Part shown: piece by piece, positions 12,103 through 23,757 of the stretch
Layout: the number at the start of each line of letters is the position of its first letter
Position numbering within the stretch: the first letter of the stretch is position 1
Assembly (NCBI GenBank): GCA_032358255.1
Contig: JAULBX010025831.1
Coordinates: forward strand, 1-55,127
Origin: Heterotrichella gracilis
Lineage: Eukaryota > Sar > Xanthophyceae > Tribonematales > Xanthonemataceae
Direction of reading: 5' to 3'
Length of the DNA stretch: 55,127 nt
Program-made: the position numbers and the translations under genes
The notes under the pieces: generated by a model
Databases searched by the model: none
Told to the model about the DNA's origin: nothing
The model's input: the letters and a program-made list of their open reading frames with translations, nothing else

Positions 12103-13048
12103 CCCTGCTCAGATGCATCACAGCACATGAGGAAGATTGGCGTTGGAATGATGGAGCAACGGTCAATTTTTAGAGCATTTGCCATTGGCCCCTGTTTCTG
12201 AAGATCATTGAAGAGCATTGGCAAGCATTGAAGAGCATCCTAGATAAAATTTAATGCAGCACGTTTGACCCTTAGCAGTATGCAAAGTTGCATCTCAAGA
12301 GACCATTTTTAAAATCCCTTTTATTCTTTTATATTTTTGGTAGTAAACTTGCCCACCATTTGCACATGACTCCAGGGAGCTGGGATGGTTGCAAGGAAAA
12401 GGTCCTGGGTATGGGTGGAAGGATGTACACGATGCACTGACAGTCACATACATCAATAGAAAGCGAGAAGAAGAAAAGAAAAGAGAAGCGCCAGAGGCGT
12501 GGACACCCCGTAAATGTACGAGCCACCTTGAGGCCATTTCAACTCCACCCTTTTTTACTTTGGGCGTTTCTGGACTGCTAGCAGTGGTGGTTGCCACTTG
12601 CTACCAGCAAGCCTACAGCTGCCGTGGCTAGGCAGGCATTCAGCAGAGAGCACTTCATGGTGGAAAATGTGTTGACCTAAAGCATGCAGCAAAACTTTTT
12701 AGTTCACCTAATTACTTGTACAGGTGGTGGTGCTGGGTGTCTGTAGGCTGCCTGCACCAATTAGCAGGTAAGGTAACCACTGAAATTGCTCGAACAGCAG
12801 TCTGGGCAATTGATTCAGATGTTGCCTGCTGCCTTCAAAACAATTTCTACTGGAGCAAAATTTAAAGACAATTTCCGACCGAAGATTATTTTGGAGCAAA
12901 AACAAATGCATTTAAATATTGGGCAGCCGCCTCGACGGCGCTTTGAACAAAGGCACCATCCACTGTGCAAGTGCGATGTTGTAACTGCCAAGGGATCTGA
13001 TTGCACCTGTCTGCCTAGTGCGTTGCAGGCATCGTGTCGGTTTGAAGG
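12103..13048. other. Intergenic: DAG lipase to eIF3i
   Basis: No gene seen. It contains short repeats with GAAGAGCAT (12196-12240) and a purine-rich stretch (12460-12490). The eIF3i promoter and 5'UTR should lie at its right end. The open frames here show no codon bias or recognisable protein. Confidence 0.6.
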
Positions 13049-15206
13049 ATGAAGCCATACTTGCTCAAGGGCCACACCCGGCCCCTCAATCAAGTAAAGT
13101 AAGATCTGCAGTGCATGCTGGGTGGTTATGCGCCAGTTTATTATTGTGCACTCTTGAACTGATTAAACTATGTGCTGCAGGTACAACCGCGAAGGGGACC
13201 TGTTCGTCTCGTGCGGAAGGGTAAGTTGCACTTTTCATCGGGATGCCATATGCATGCAAAACCACATTCGCACGGTACTTTTACACACGCATACGTCGTG
13301 CTGCAGGACCAGCAGCCATGCCTCTGGTACTCAGATGACGGAACCAGGATTGGGACCTACGTGGGCCACAACGGAGCTGTGTGGACCTGCGACATGAGCT
13401 GTAAGTACAGAGGGTTTAGGGAAGCAGGGTGCCACCACCTGGTTTCTCTCACGGGTGAAGGCCACACTAGCCTAGAGTGGAAAGAAGTGGGTCCAATGGG
13501 CGTGATTTCTTTTGCACAAAGCTGGGATGTAAAGACACAGTGGTGGGCGATTCCCAACATCATATCATAGTTTTCTCCCTGGACGTTCCTCACCTGGGCA
13601 TCCTTGCAGGGGACTCCACACGGCTGATCACCGGGTCAGCCGACGCCTCTGCCAAGCTGTGGAACCTGCAGTCCGGGGAGTGCCTGTTCACCTTCGACTT
13701 CAGCGAGCCCTGCAGGGCTGTCAACTTCAGCCTGTCGGAGAAGTTGGCGGTGATCACCACCGATGTGTTCATGTCAGCCCCCTCCAGGATACACATAGTG
13801 GAGCTGGCTGAGGACATCGAGGAGCAGCAGGCCAAGCCCGTGATGGTGCTGCTGGGGCCTACAGGCAGGATTTCCAGGGCTGTGTTCACTGAGCTGGACA
13901 GGACGCTCATCACCTCGAGTGAGGACGGGTACATCAGGCGGTGGGATGTTGAGGTGGGTGCCAGCACAACTGCACTGTGGGTGGCCCGGGGGATGGTACC
14001 TAAGCAGCATGCATCCTTGCATGTACGCAAGGCACTGGACCGTTGCTGGCAGATGGGTGCAAGAAAAGTGCAGTGGGGAGCAAGAGTGGGTCACCCATGT
14101 CTGGTGGGGCACTGAGGTGGAGCATACCCAGTAATGCTTACCTGGCTATGAAGGGCTGGAATGCACCCACGTAAAGGATATGCTTTGTCGATTGTTGCAG
14201 ACCGGGAAGTGCATGATGGAGCGCCAAATACACGAGAAGCACATTGCCGACATCCAGTTCTCCAACGACGAGACGCACTTTGTGACCTCGTCCCACGACA
14301 AGAACGCAAAGCTTGTTGACACGCAAACCCTGGAGGTGCTCAAGACGTACGCCACCGACCGGCCGTGCAACTCCACTGCCATGTCACCAATCTTCGACCA
14401 CGTGAGTACCCTAAACCCTTAACCCTAGGTGCATGCGGTTTAATGGTACAGCCAGACTAGCAGCCAGAGGGGTATGGGCCAGGCGTTATACCATCTTTGA
14501 CAATGCAATAATTGCAAAGCCACTCAAGTCTTGCAAGGTCGTGGCATTGCATACGTTGGCATTGATTGCAAGCATGGTGGGCCACAGAGTGGACTGGCGT
14601 TGGTCGTACAGAAACGATAAATTCCACCGCCATGCTGCATGATAAGTCGGTGCATGGGTTACCTTGTAGCATTACCTGCGGTTGCAAGTCAGTTAGCCCA
14701 GTGCGTTCCAGCTGTACGACCAGACGCTCGTTTGCGCAGCTTGCGCCAACCAGCTACATTAATTCGGGTACAAAAGCTGGGTACTCAATCATGGTGGCTC
14801 GCAGATATTGCAGGTCGGTGGCCTAGGGAAAACCACCTCCTTCAAGGTTGCACTTACCCTAAAACGCTAAACCCTAAACCCTAAACCTAAACCCTGTACA
14901 TTCCAGCGCATTCCTGCTCTTTGCGCCGATCACTTACCCGCTGGTGCTGCCTCGCAGATCCTGCTGGGCGGTGGCCAGGAGGCCTCCCAGGTGACCACCA
15001 CCTCCTCCAGGGCCGGCAAGTTTGAGTCGCGCTTCTTCCACAAAATCTACGAGGAGGAGTTTGCTACCTGCAGGGGCCATTTCGGGCCCATCAACGCGGT
15101 GGCCTTCCACCCTGATGGCCGCAGCTTTGTGACGGGGGGCGAGGATGGCTACGTGCGGCTGCACCACTTTGATGGCGACTACTTCACAAAGTACTCCGAC
15201 ATGTAG
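13049..15206 (+). CDS. eIF3i: Translation initiation factor eIF3 subunit i (WD40)
   Basis: Cytoplasmic WD40 beta-propeller subunit of eIF3 (TRIP-1/TIF34 family), needed for 43S/48S assembly. Exons: 13049-13098, 13181-13220, 13307-13400, 13610-13953, 14201-14401, 14958-15206; 325 residues, the usual family length, ending TAG. Diagnostic strings: start [20 protein letters not shown], then [48 protein letters not shown], and at the end [15 protein letters not shown] plus [13 protein letters not shown]. All junction phases agree and the product aligns through its whole length with what I know of the family. Introns carry CCCTAAA repeats. The 3' end of the last exon is duplicated 242 bp downstream. 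Confidence 0.97.
14857..14895. repeat. Telomere-type CCCTAAA repeat in intron
   Basis: Five imperfect CCCTAAA units in intron 5 of eIF3i, shortly before the last-exon acceptor. They match the plant and trebouxiophyte telomere unit (TTTAGGG) on the opposite strand. Confidence 0.95.
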
Positions 15207-15290
15207 GCTGGGTTTCCTTCCGGGCTCTCCAACAACTCGCACAGGTTCTCGGCCACAGCAACCCTGCGCTCAGGCCTGTGTGGGTGTGGT

Positions 15291-15325
15291 AGGGTGGGGT
15301 GGGGTGGGGTGGGGTGGGGTGGGGT
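15291..15325 (+). repeat. (GGGGT)n G-rich tract
   Basis: Seven tandem GGGGT-like units on the + strand between the eIF3i stop and the duplicated exon end. Several runs of four G give strong G-quadruplex potential. Confidence 0.95.
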
Positions 15326-15362
15326 GAGGAAGTGTGCTGGGGTGTGTGGTTTGGGGTTGAGT

Positions 15363-15445
15363 GCAGCTTTGTGACGGGGGGTGAGGATGGCTATGTGCGG
15401 CTGCACCGCTTTGATGGCGACTACTTCACAAAGTACTCTGACATG
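15363..15445 (+). repeat. Near-identical copy of eIF3i C-terminal exon
   Basis: 83 bp match 15121-15203 with 4 differences counted by eye. Three are silent (GGC/GGT, TAC/TAT, TCC/TCT) and one changes His to Arg. The stop is replaced by CAT and the frame stays open to a TGA at 15479. A GCAG precedes it, so it could in principle act as an alternative terminal exon. Otherwise it is a recent partial duplicate. Confidence 0.95.
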
Positions 15446-16116
15446 CATGCAGTGTTTCTTTGCTTTTTCTACTTGGGGTGAATGGGGTGGGGGGTGGGGC
15501 GGGGGGGAGGGACTGGGTGGCAAGGATGGGGCACAAGTGGGTAATTTGCAACACTGTTATGTCATATGGTGTCCTGGGTGTTCAAGTCTTTGTGTTGATG
15601 CTGCTGGGCAGTTCTGTGGTGTGCTGGTTTGATAAACGCTGGTAAGGACAGTTGCAGAGCAAGCTTTGGGTGTGAGAAACTGTCCTCTATTTTCACTTTT
15701 TGGTTGCATGCACGCTTGCCCAGGACCCTTTCAAGTCAGAACTGCTGCCACGTTACCTGTCAGTTGTCAGTGGGTGGGAACATGGCTTGTAGTTTCAGCG
15801 CGGGGTGCAGAACAAAGGTCCTTGAAGCGATGTTGCAGCCCTTGAAGCATAGGGGTCTTGACAGATTAAATGGTTGTACATAAACAGTGCCACTGTTGTA
15901 AGTCAACACGAAAACCTCTTGCAGATAGCACCGCTGTGTGATGGCACCCTGTCCCCTGTCCACTTGGGGCTGGCATGCCATCATCGACTCCAGGCCTAGA
16001 TTGTCTGTGTGGACCAGAAAGGCCCATGTGAGATTTGCTCCACAACTGGGACACCCAATATCCTGGACAACACCGTAAGCCTAGTTTGAATGACCACACT
16101 GGACGTCCCCAATGCA

Positions 16117-16144
16117 GTTAGGGTTTAGGGTTTAGTTTAGGGTT
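16117..16144. repeat. TTTAGGG repeat upstream of ACR3
   Basis: Three to four TTTAGGG-type units about 210-230 bp before the ACR3 start codon. This is a telobox-like arrangement, which in plants is common near promoters. Confidence 0.9.
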
Positions 16145-16350
16145 GACTCCAGTGACCTCGGAACAAATTTTCCGAGAGATGCTGCCTTTCAGGCCGTCTT
16201 AAACGTCGCCACCAAACAGTGCCGGCAAGGAGTTCCTTTTCTATCCGTGACATCCTATCCTACTCTACGTCTACTGTGCTAAGTGACGACAGCTGTGCTC
16301 AATCGGCCGCGTTCTATCTTCCCAGCTTGTGTACCAGTCACGGTCCAGTC

Positions 16351-19136
16351 ATGGGCGAGGGCAAACGTATCTGTGAGCTGGGCCAGAAAGACTGCTGCAG
16401 CGAGATGGTGGAGGAGATCCTGCTCAATTGCAGCCTGGAGGCTCTCTCTCCCACGGAAGTTGGAACGCTGACTTGCAGGTTCCGTGGCGGTAACGAAGTG
16501 CCCGCCAGCTACGATGCGGAGAACAACTGCATCCGCTGCAAGCCTCCTCAGGTATGGTGTGGCCCTGAGTAGGGCTGCTTCGGCTGAAACTTACAGCTGC
16601 TGTGCTGGCATGAACTGAGCTGGGTTGCGGGGTCTTGGACTTACATGGGCACGTTTGAGCTGGGCTGCGTGGCGGTTGAATTCCAGTGCCACGCACTGAG
16701 TTGTTAACCATGGCTGTTTGGTCTCACAGGACTGGGAAAGCAAGGAGTTCGACTTTGAAGTCTATGCCGGGACAGATAAGGTGGTGTGTGACAAGGCGTG
16801 CAAGGCCAAGGCCACTCTGAGGTGAGTGCAGCTTGGCCGCTGCAACAAGCTATGGTTGATTGTCTACACCCTGAGCTGTTCTGAGTGTCTGTTGCCAACG
16901 TTGTTGTAGGTGCTGCGACAAAGTGTCTGATGCAGCTGACAAGGGTGAGATCCAGGAGAGCGACGGTGCACCAACAGGTGGGTGGGTGGTGTTTGCGCCT
17001 GAATGCATTGGTAAAGGCATGGAATGCAGCAGTGCAGCAGAGTGCAGTATACTTTTATGGGGGGGACGACTGTTACTGATTAAACCCTTCCTTTTACGTA
17101 GGCTCCATTATCAAAGGGCTTGGCTTCATTGACCGCTTCCTGTTTGTCTGGATCTTCCTCGCCATGGCGCTGGGAGTCATCCTGGGCAACTTTGTGGACG
17201 GGGTGAGTTTACCGCAGCTTGCCCATCACACCACGTTTGCACCTTTGCAATTCTGGCGCCATTGGCTACATTTCTACCTGGCTTGGTGTCACTGGCACAC
17301 CATATTAGCAGCTTTGCACCCTCTGGCTCCAGTGGGCTACTTGTATGGCTTGGTGTCACTGCTTTACCCTATCTGTTGCCCTGCAGATACAAGACTCCTT
17401 TGATGGCGTGAAAATCGCGGGCGTCTCCCTGCCCATCGCCATCGGCCTGTGGGTGATGATGTGGCCCGTGCTGTGCAAGATCCGCTACGAGCTGCTGCAC
17501 GAGATCCTCACTGAAAAGGACATGGCCAAGCACCTCACCCTGTCTGTGATCCTCAACTGGGTGGTGGGGCCGTGGCTGATGACTGGCCTGGCGTGGGCCA
17601 CCCTTCCAGACCTCGACGGCTACAGAAACGGTGAGGAGTTTAGGGTTTAGGTTTTTGCTTTGATGGGGACATGGCTCTTGATGGGCCTGGCTTTGCCCAT
17701 GGGCTACCCTTCCAGACCTCGGCGGCCACGGCCACGGTATGTTTTAGGTTGAGTTCCAGGCAAAGCGGTCGATTTCACACAATCTTGCTTGAAATTCTTG
17801 AAGGAATTAGATACCGAGGTGCAGTTGTAGCATGTGTATTATATCGCCATTGGCTGTTGTTCACCATGGTTTGCTGTTGTCCAGGTGTAATCATGGTTGG
17901 CTTGGCTCGCTGCATCGCCATGGTGCTCATTTGGAACCAGCTGGCCAAGGGAGACGCCGAGTTCTGCGCCATTCTGGTCGCGCTCAACTCTGTGCTGCAG
18001 ATGCTGCTGTATGCCCCCTACGCACTCTTCTTCCTCAAGGTGAGAGCACTACTGGTGGTGTGAACAAATACTAAACGCATTTGAGCAACCTGTCCGTTGC
18101 TGAGTTGGGGAGGAGCTTTGTGGCTGGCCTGGTCAGCAAAATGGAGTGGGAAACCCGAGCATTGCCAGCAATCTGACCTTGTTATTGACAGTTTTCCGGT
18201 TGTGGCAGGTGGTGTCCCAGCAGTATCAGGGAGAAGGGGTCACCTTCGACTTCTGGACTGTCTGCAAGAGCGTGCTGCTGTTCCTGGGTGTGCCTTTGCT
18301 TGCCGGAATCGTGACCCGCTACGGCCTGATCGCCCTCAAGGGCAAGGACTGGTTCAACAACAAGTTCATGCCCTATTTTGGCCCCATGGCACTTGTGGGC
18401 CTCCTGTTCACCATCGTGGTCATGTTCTCGCTGCAAGGTAAGGAAAGCGGAATTTTACATTGTCGACACTGAACCCTTGTGCGGTGTCTATGGGATCCCT
18501 ATAGGGTTACACGAGTGCTTTCATGAACTGCTGTATACACAAGCAAATTGTCTACCCCCGTACGATGTGTGCACCAGTGCGATTTGAGGCACAGTTAATG
18601 ATGGCAGTCTGTCTCAACAGTGCATTGCCAGGCCATGCCATAACCTCTCCAGTTCACGGGGTTTACCTCATCTGCAATTTGATGCCATGCCCTCAAATGC
18701 CATGCCATGCCATGTCCATTGCCATGCCCTCAAATATGTGGAATTCCCCCACGCAGGCAAGCAGGTCATCGACGAGATCGGCAGCGTGTTCCGCGTGACC
18801 GTCCCCATGATCCTCTACTTCTCCATCATGTGGATATCCACCTGGGTCATCTCATGGAAGGCAGGCGCCACCTACGAGTACACGGTCACCCAGGCCTTCA
18901 CCGCATCCAGCAACAACTTTGAGCTGGCCATCGCGGTTGCCGTGGCCACCTTTGGGATCAAGTCGCAGGAGGCGCTGGCTGCCACTGTGGGTCCGCTCAT
19001 TGAGGTGCCCGTGCTGCTGGGCCTGGTGTATGTGGCGCTGTGGCTCAAGCCCCGCATGACCTGGGGGCCGAAGGTGGCGGATGGGAAGGTGGCTGGTGCG
19101 GTGGGGATGGAGTCAGTGGCGACCGAAGCAAAGTGA
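16351..19136 (+). CDS. ACR3: ACR3-family arsenite efflux permease with Cys-rich N-terminal extension
   Basis: Multi-pass carrier of the BART/ACR3 family, exporting arsenite (and possibly antimonite) from the cytosol. Exons: 16351-16551, 16730-16821, 16910-16977, 17102-17202, 17387-17630, 17885-18039, 18209-18437, 18757-19136; 489 residues. The membrane core begins at [18 protein letters not shown] and shows [23 protein letters not shown] with the conserved functional Cys, [14 protein letters not shown], and [18 protein letters not shown] followed by [14 protein letters not shown], all family hallmarks. The first ~125 residues are not part of usual ACR3: 11 Cys including two CC pairs, with [14 protein letters not shown] and IRCKPP resembling an IPT/TIG-like strand pattern (inference). 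The start at 16351 gives MGEGKR; the in-frame ATG 16219 is an alternative. Confidence 0.95.
17680..17741 (+). repeat. Echo of ACR3 exon 5 donor edge
   Basis: Matches 17579-17636: GGGCCTGGC, then ACCCTTCCAGACCTCG, then CACGGTATG against AACGGTGAG. The exon end and its GT donor were copied together about 101 bp into the following intron. Confidence 0.9.
18681..18736 (+). repeat. ATGCC-rich tandem repeat in ACR3 intron 7
   Basis: GCCATGCCCTCAAAT occurs twice, separated by a short (CCATG)n run, ending about 20 bp before the last-exon acceptor. Confidence 0.9.
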
Positions 19137-19936
19137 TTGATGGGTTGTTGTTGGTGGCCGGTGCAGTGTGAGAGCTGGGCGTGCTTTATGCGTGTCTCTT
19201 GGCTTGCGCCATGGCTCTGCCATCAGCTTAATCTACGAGGGTTGTGGCTGGCACAGTTTGCTTTGGGCTATGGAGTGGCATAGACTGTGTGTGCTCAAAC
19301 TGGACGCAGCTTGATTTAGAAGGTTGTTTGGAAGACTGGGCCTAGTATTTGACTTTCCATTTTGATCAACATGACTTGTTTTTTGTTGGGTCTTGTGCAC
19401 TAGATAGAAAGAAGTGCACCACTAATGCGCAAGACTTGTGGCGACCATGGCATTTGCGGCCGTTTTTTGTGTACATTTGCTGGCATGGTACTGGTGGCAT
19501 ATATTGGTCCTGTAATATCTGAGTATATTATTTGGTGTTGCGGTGGTATCTGCACTGGACTGCAGCAGCTCATGCCATGCCATCAGCCGGGCTGGAATGG
19601 ATGAATCCATCCCCGCCGTGGCATGGCATTTCGTACCTTTGCTGACTTCCTCAGCTACTGGTGTGCCTACCAGTTGCAGCTCAGCGTTGCCTAATGTATT
19701 GCAACAAACAGGTTGCGTTGGTCGTTTCGCTGTGAAACTGCTTGCCCATTTCGATAGGAGTGCAACGTTTAAACGCACCTTTTCCAAACTATATCTGCAG
19801 CGCCAGTAGATCGACATATTTATTCTGACCAGCCTCACAACGCCTTGAACTAGCGTTGCTTGGTGACTCAAACAGCGACGTACCCAGATTTCAGATCCCT
19901 GTCTAGCCGGAACCCTTCTATTCATATCAGACTTGT
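19137..19936. other. Intergenic: ACR3 to PH-like protein
   Basis: No gene seen. It contains the ACR3 3'UTR on the left and the promoter/5'UTR of the next gene on the right. The open frames in it have no recognisable similarity or codon bias. Confidence 0.6.
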
Positions 19937-21736
19937 ATGAGGCTACAACAAGTTACTAGCATGGCTATGACAGCCCGGGCAGTGGGCAACTGCGTCACTG
20001 TTGGAGCGTTCTCACCCTCCAAACAGTATTTTCAACGCCAAAGCCGAATACTGCGACCAAAACAACTCCAATCCTACCAGCCAGCGAGTTCATCGGGCCA
20101 TCGGTTCGGATACGCATGTGCTGCAGCAGGTGAAGTGTCCTGTTGGGCTTGCCCTGCAACCGTTGTAATCGCACTCTATACAAGCAGACGTCAAACATTG
20201 CTTGTTAGGGTTCTGGAACGGTGGAAAAGGCGTTCTGGCGGAGTTGGTGCATGCCTGTGAACTGGGCGATGCATGCATATAAATGCATGCATGCAAAATG
20301 CCATCGAGGATATGTCAGCGCACTGGGATGAATTCTCACCTCTTACGTGTCTACGAAACAGCAGACATGGAGGTTTCCACGCACTGACACCACACTGACC
20401 CCCCTGTGCAGCTGACAGCGAGCCAGGACCCACAACAGCCAGCAGTGCCCCTGCAGCGCCACAGGAACAGCCGGAGGTCCCTGCTGCACCAGAGGAGCCA
20501 GAGGAGGTGTTCTACGAGGGATCTGGGTCCAATGCTGAGCTGGCCGTCAGCATTGCCCTCGCTGCGACGCTGATCTACTTGGTGCGCAGCTTGGTTAGGG
20601 TTTAGGGTTTGCAACGTGGTTTGTTATTGGTTTACTTGTCCAGTAACTGTGTATGGGTTGCACCGCTGTGTACCAACATGCTGTGAGGTGCTCTGAGTGT
20701 ATGTTGAACGAAGCGGCCACCGGCACCATGCATAGGCCTACAACAGGGCTTCACAGGGCGAGGAGCAGATGGGTTTAGCTCTTTATAAGGAATAAATGTC
20801 TCACGTGATCCATCCAGAGGCAAAGCTAGCTCCTTCTACCTAGCATGGTGCAGATGAGGATTCTTGTGTGATTGCAGCCGCTCACGCTTGCGTCCATCGG
20901 CAAGAAGCTGTGGATCACCTACAAGTTCACCAACAAGCGCCTGGTGGTCACGACAAACTCCCCAGTATTCAGTAAGTCACCCTCTAGCATCGACAAGCGT
21001 TACCTTCTTGTTTTCTTTTTCTTAGATGATAATAAAATTGCATATGATCATTTTCATATTCTTGCTTGCTAGCGCCGATTTTAGGAGCCTGTGCGAAGAA
21101 TACTTAAATCAATACACTGTGCGCTATGCAAGCCATTGACAGCTGCACTTCCATGCAGAACGAGAGGTGCAGGTGGCCTATGACAATATCAAGGAGATCC
21201 GCACCGCCCCCCGGGCGCTCGGGCTGTGGGGTGACATGGTGCGTATGCGCTTGATGTATTTGTGTAAAGTGGCACCCTGTCCATTCAATCTAGTCCCACT
21301 TCATTAGGGTTTAGTGTGAAGTGGTGCGCACGTGCCTGTCAAGCTGTGCAGCAAGGTCAGCACCCTATGCGGTCAATCCAAGTGTGCTTAGGCCGTGGTG
21401 GTGACCAACATCCCACCGTGGCGCCTGTCGTCTACCAGATGTGGCGAGGGTTTTAATCCAAGTTGACGCGGAATGTGTTGTGATTGCTTGCCATGCAATG
21501 CGCATTTCCAGTCTTGCCGCACTGCTGAGCCAGCGACGCAACAGGGCCTAGGCGCTAGGCAGCTGCACAGATCATGGCTGCCGTAACAAGCCCTAAACCC
21601 TAAGCCCTAAACCCTAAATGATGGTGCCAATGCTGCTGTGTAGGTTGTGTTCCTCAAGGACGGCTCCCGCCTTGAGCTGACCGGCATAGACAAGGTGCCG
21701 GAGCTCAAGGCGTATGTGGAGGAGAGGCTGACATAG
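19937..21736 (+). CDS. Probable chloroplast-targeted PH-like (bPH/DUF304-type) membrane protein
   Basis: Exons: 19937-20129, 20412-20581, 20878-20971, 21159-21238, 21644-21736; 209 residues, TAG stop. The N-terminus (~65 residues) is rich in Ser, Thr, Arg and Gln with few acids, as in plastid transit peptides. Next come an acidic Pro/Glu linker, one hydrophobic segment (AVSIALAATLIYLPLTLASI) and a small beta-rich domain: WITYKFTNKRLVVTT, EVQVAYDNIKEIRTAP, LGLWGDMVVFLKDGSRLEL, then a helix VPELKAYVEERL. That order (strand pairs, WGD-type turn, closing helix) fits bacterial-PH/DUF304-like proteins known in plastids and cyanobacteria. The function is unknown, and the family call rests on pattern only. 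Phases agree at all junctions. Translation could start at 19937 or at Met codons 19961/19967. Confidence 0.8.
20263..20298. repeat. Paired CATGCATGCA motifs
   Basis: Two runs of alternating purine-pyrimidine CATGCATGCA, 17 bases apart, in intron 1 of the PH-like gene. The same motif recurs at 11745, 11804, 23406, 31010, 32699, 34164 and 46619. Confidence 0.85.
21591..21618. repeat. CCCTAAA repeat in last intron
   Basis: Four CCCTAAA-type units (one CCCTAAG) about 25 bp upstream of the final acceptor of the PH-like gene. Confidence 0.95.
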
Positions 21737-22668
21737 AAAGGGCGCAGTGCCTCTGCAAAGTTCCACTAGTTGCTGCTCTGTCTGTCTGCACTGTGTGGTG
21801 ACTCAAGGCCTCCGAAGCAACTCGTGTGGCGCCAGTATTGCACCCGCCAGTGCCAGCAGGCACACAACCTGTGTGGTGGTGGGGAGTCCCTACCATTGGT
21901 GGTGGTGCGGGACTGATGTTAGGCCGACATGTGGCGGTAGAGGAACCCTGGTGATGAGACGATGTCAAAGCACTGGCAAAAAACTCAAGTACACTTGGTT
22001 GGCTGGTCGCGCTATTGCATCTGGTGTTCTATCATAGATCCATCACCGGGTGGATCAAAGTTGGGTCGAATTTTGGCGAGCACTTATAGGTTCTACGAGG
22101 AGTGGCATGCACACGTGGGTGTTGGGGAATCAAGCCGTTGTTGGTGGTGAAAGGCACTGCTTGAGGTCACCATCAGGCAGCTGATGGGCGTTCTGTGTAT
22201 TACAGAAGGGGAATATCAACAAAAGGTAGACAAAATGTACATGGATGTAGCAGTAATGACCCGCAGTAGGGTGGCTTGTGATTGAGTCAACACCACACTT
22301 CGCTAAAAACACGGAAACAAGGACATCTACAAAGAGAGGCTTCCAAGGTTGAGCACCCGCCTAAGCCCAAAGCAAGTAATACTTAGCTGAAACAAATAAG
22401 TGTGTTCTTGCGAGCGTTGTGAAAAATCCCGGGTGAAAATTCTTCGAGCGGAGTACCCGCATCAGCATGGGACTACACATTGTTGCGTGTGTAAAGGGAG
22501 ATAATCAATAGCCAAGGAAGTCAAAAAGGGCTGGAAAGTGTGCGCCACACTCTTTGTCCACCATGTACCACAACCATGACAGCAAAAGAGTTCTGCACTG
22601 GTGGACCCACTGGCAATGAAAAGCAAGGCTGTGTCAACATCTCAAGGCTTTGCAAGCTTTTGCAAGCT
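21737..22668. other. Convergent intergenic region
   Basis: Lies between two genes transcribed toward each other, so it should hold both 3'UTRs. No gene, repeat array or RNA structure is recognised. Confidence 0.6.
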
Positions 22669-23064
22669 TCAGGCGAACAGCACATACGCCACCGTGATGG
22701 CGCAGGCAGACAGGAAGTGGAAGCCAGCATGCAGCAAAAAGAGATAAAAGGGCTTCTTTTCAAACAAGCAGTTGCCAACCGTGTTCGCGCCAGTTACCAA
22801 GGTGATCAGCACAGCAGCGCACAGCGCATCGCCCACGGTGGTGAGGTGGGCAGCGTGCATCAGCACGGCGATGCAGGAGTCGCCCACGATGCACCCCAGG
22901 AAGGTGACGAACAGGGCTAGATTCTCGTCAGCTAGGTCCTCCTTGCGGTGGTGCTTGCCGAACGCGAGCTCAAGGAAGGTCTTCCTGAATAAGGGCCCGT
23001 AGTACAGTGCACCCAGCACCTGCTGGGCGATGACACCAGCGACGACCGCGCCTACGAACCCCAT
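22669..23064 (-). CDS. DUF1761-like small membrane protein, intronless
   Basis: Single-exon reading frame of 131 residues, starting MGFVGAVVAGVIAQQVLGAL and continuing YYGPLFRKTF. The N-terminal membrane helix followed by a YYGPLF motif, an NLALFVTFLG segment and three further hydrophobic helices match the pattern of DUF1761 proteins, whose function is unknown. Coding GC is clearly higher than the flanks, and the frame is uninterrupted, unlike its intron-rich neighbours. It shares a ~690 bp divergent upstream region with the unrecognised + strand gene starting at 23758. Confidence 0.8.
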   Translation of the reverse strand: MGFVGAVVAGVIAQQVLGALYYGPLFRKTFLELAFGKHHRKEDLADENLALFVTFLGCIVGDSCIAVLMHAAHLTTVGDALCAAVLITLVTGANTVGNCLFEKKPFYLFLLHAGFHFLSACAITVAYVLFA

Positions 23065-23757
23065 GGTGATGGCTGACGTTCGTTCACAAAGATTACCCTT
23101 AATTGCTGGGGCGATTTCAAAGGATGACAGTGGTTGTAAGAGCTAGTGACACCGGGTTTGGTGTCCGGTGTTATTAGCTTGTGCTTCAGGTAGTGAAGTC
23201 TGCACCACGCCCCGAAGTTGGTAGATATTTGCCTGCTGTGCATGCTGTGGCGTTCAAACTTTGAACGAAAAGTTGTGGACTTGAAAGGCAAGGTCTCTTC
23301 CGTCGCTCCATTTCGTATACGCAGCACGTATGGACGTAGTTGGGCGTCTTAATGTTTTAAATAACGTCCTTTTGCCGTGCTAACATCCGTGACATGCCAT
23401 ACAGAATGCATGCATGCATAACGCACATACCTAGAACCGTGCGACACCGTATCCTGTCGGTCTCGGAGAGAAATTGCAACTGCAAATTACTCGAATCCAT
23501 GTTATGATTATGTTTAGAGGCGTCAAAGGTGTGTTCAGTATCGCAGCTCCATTGACTGCATATGCATGCATTGCAAAGGCGCACAGCGTACTGCACCATA
23601 CGTCGGCCTTGGCCAACACAATCCAACAGAGCACACGGCCAGCCACAGCATCAGCTTCTGGTACACCTATCAGGCTGAGGAGAGTGCAACAGCTGCCACC
23701 TGGAGCTGAGAGGTACAGCAGGTCAACGCAACTGCGGCCAAGGGCAACCAAATAGGC
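23065..23757. promoter_or_regulatory. Divergent intergenic region (inferred promoters)
   Basis: Lies between a minus-strand and a plus-strand gene start, so it should contain both promoters. A GAATGCATGCATGCATAA motif sits at 23404-23421. No TATA box is obvious. Open frames here are not convincing genes. Confidence 0.5.

Larger units (their letters stand above)
15207..16350. other. Intergenic: eIF3i to ACR3
   Basis: No independent gene seen. It holds the (GGGGT)n tract, the near-perfect copy of the eIF3i last-exon end (15363-15445), a second G-rich stretch (15478-15520), a TTTAGGG array (16117-16144) and the ACR3 5'UTR. An alternative in-frame ATG for ACR3 at 16219 would add 44 residues. Confidence 0.65.
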
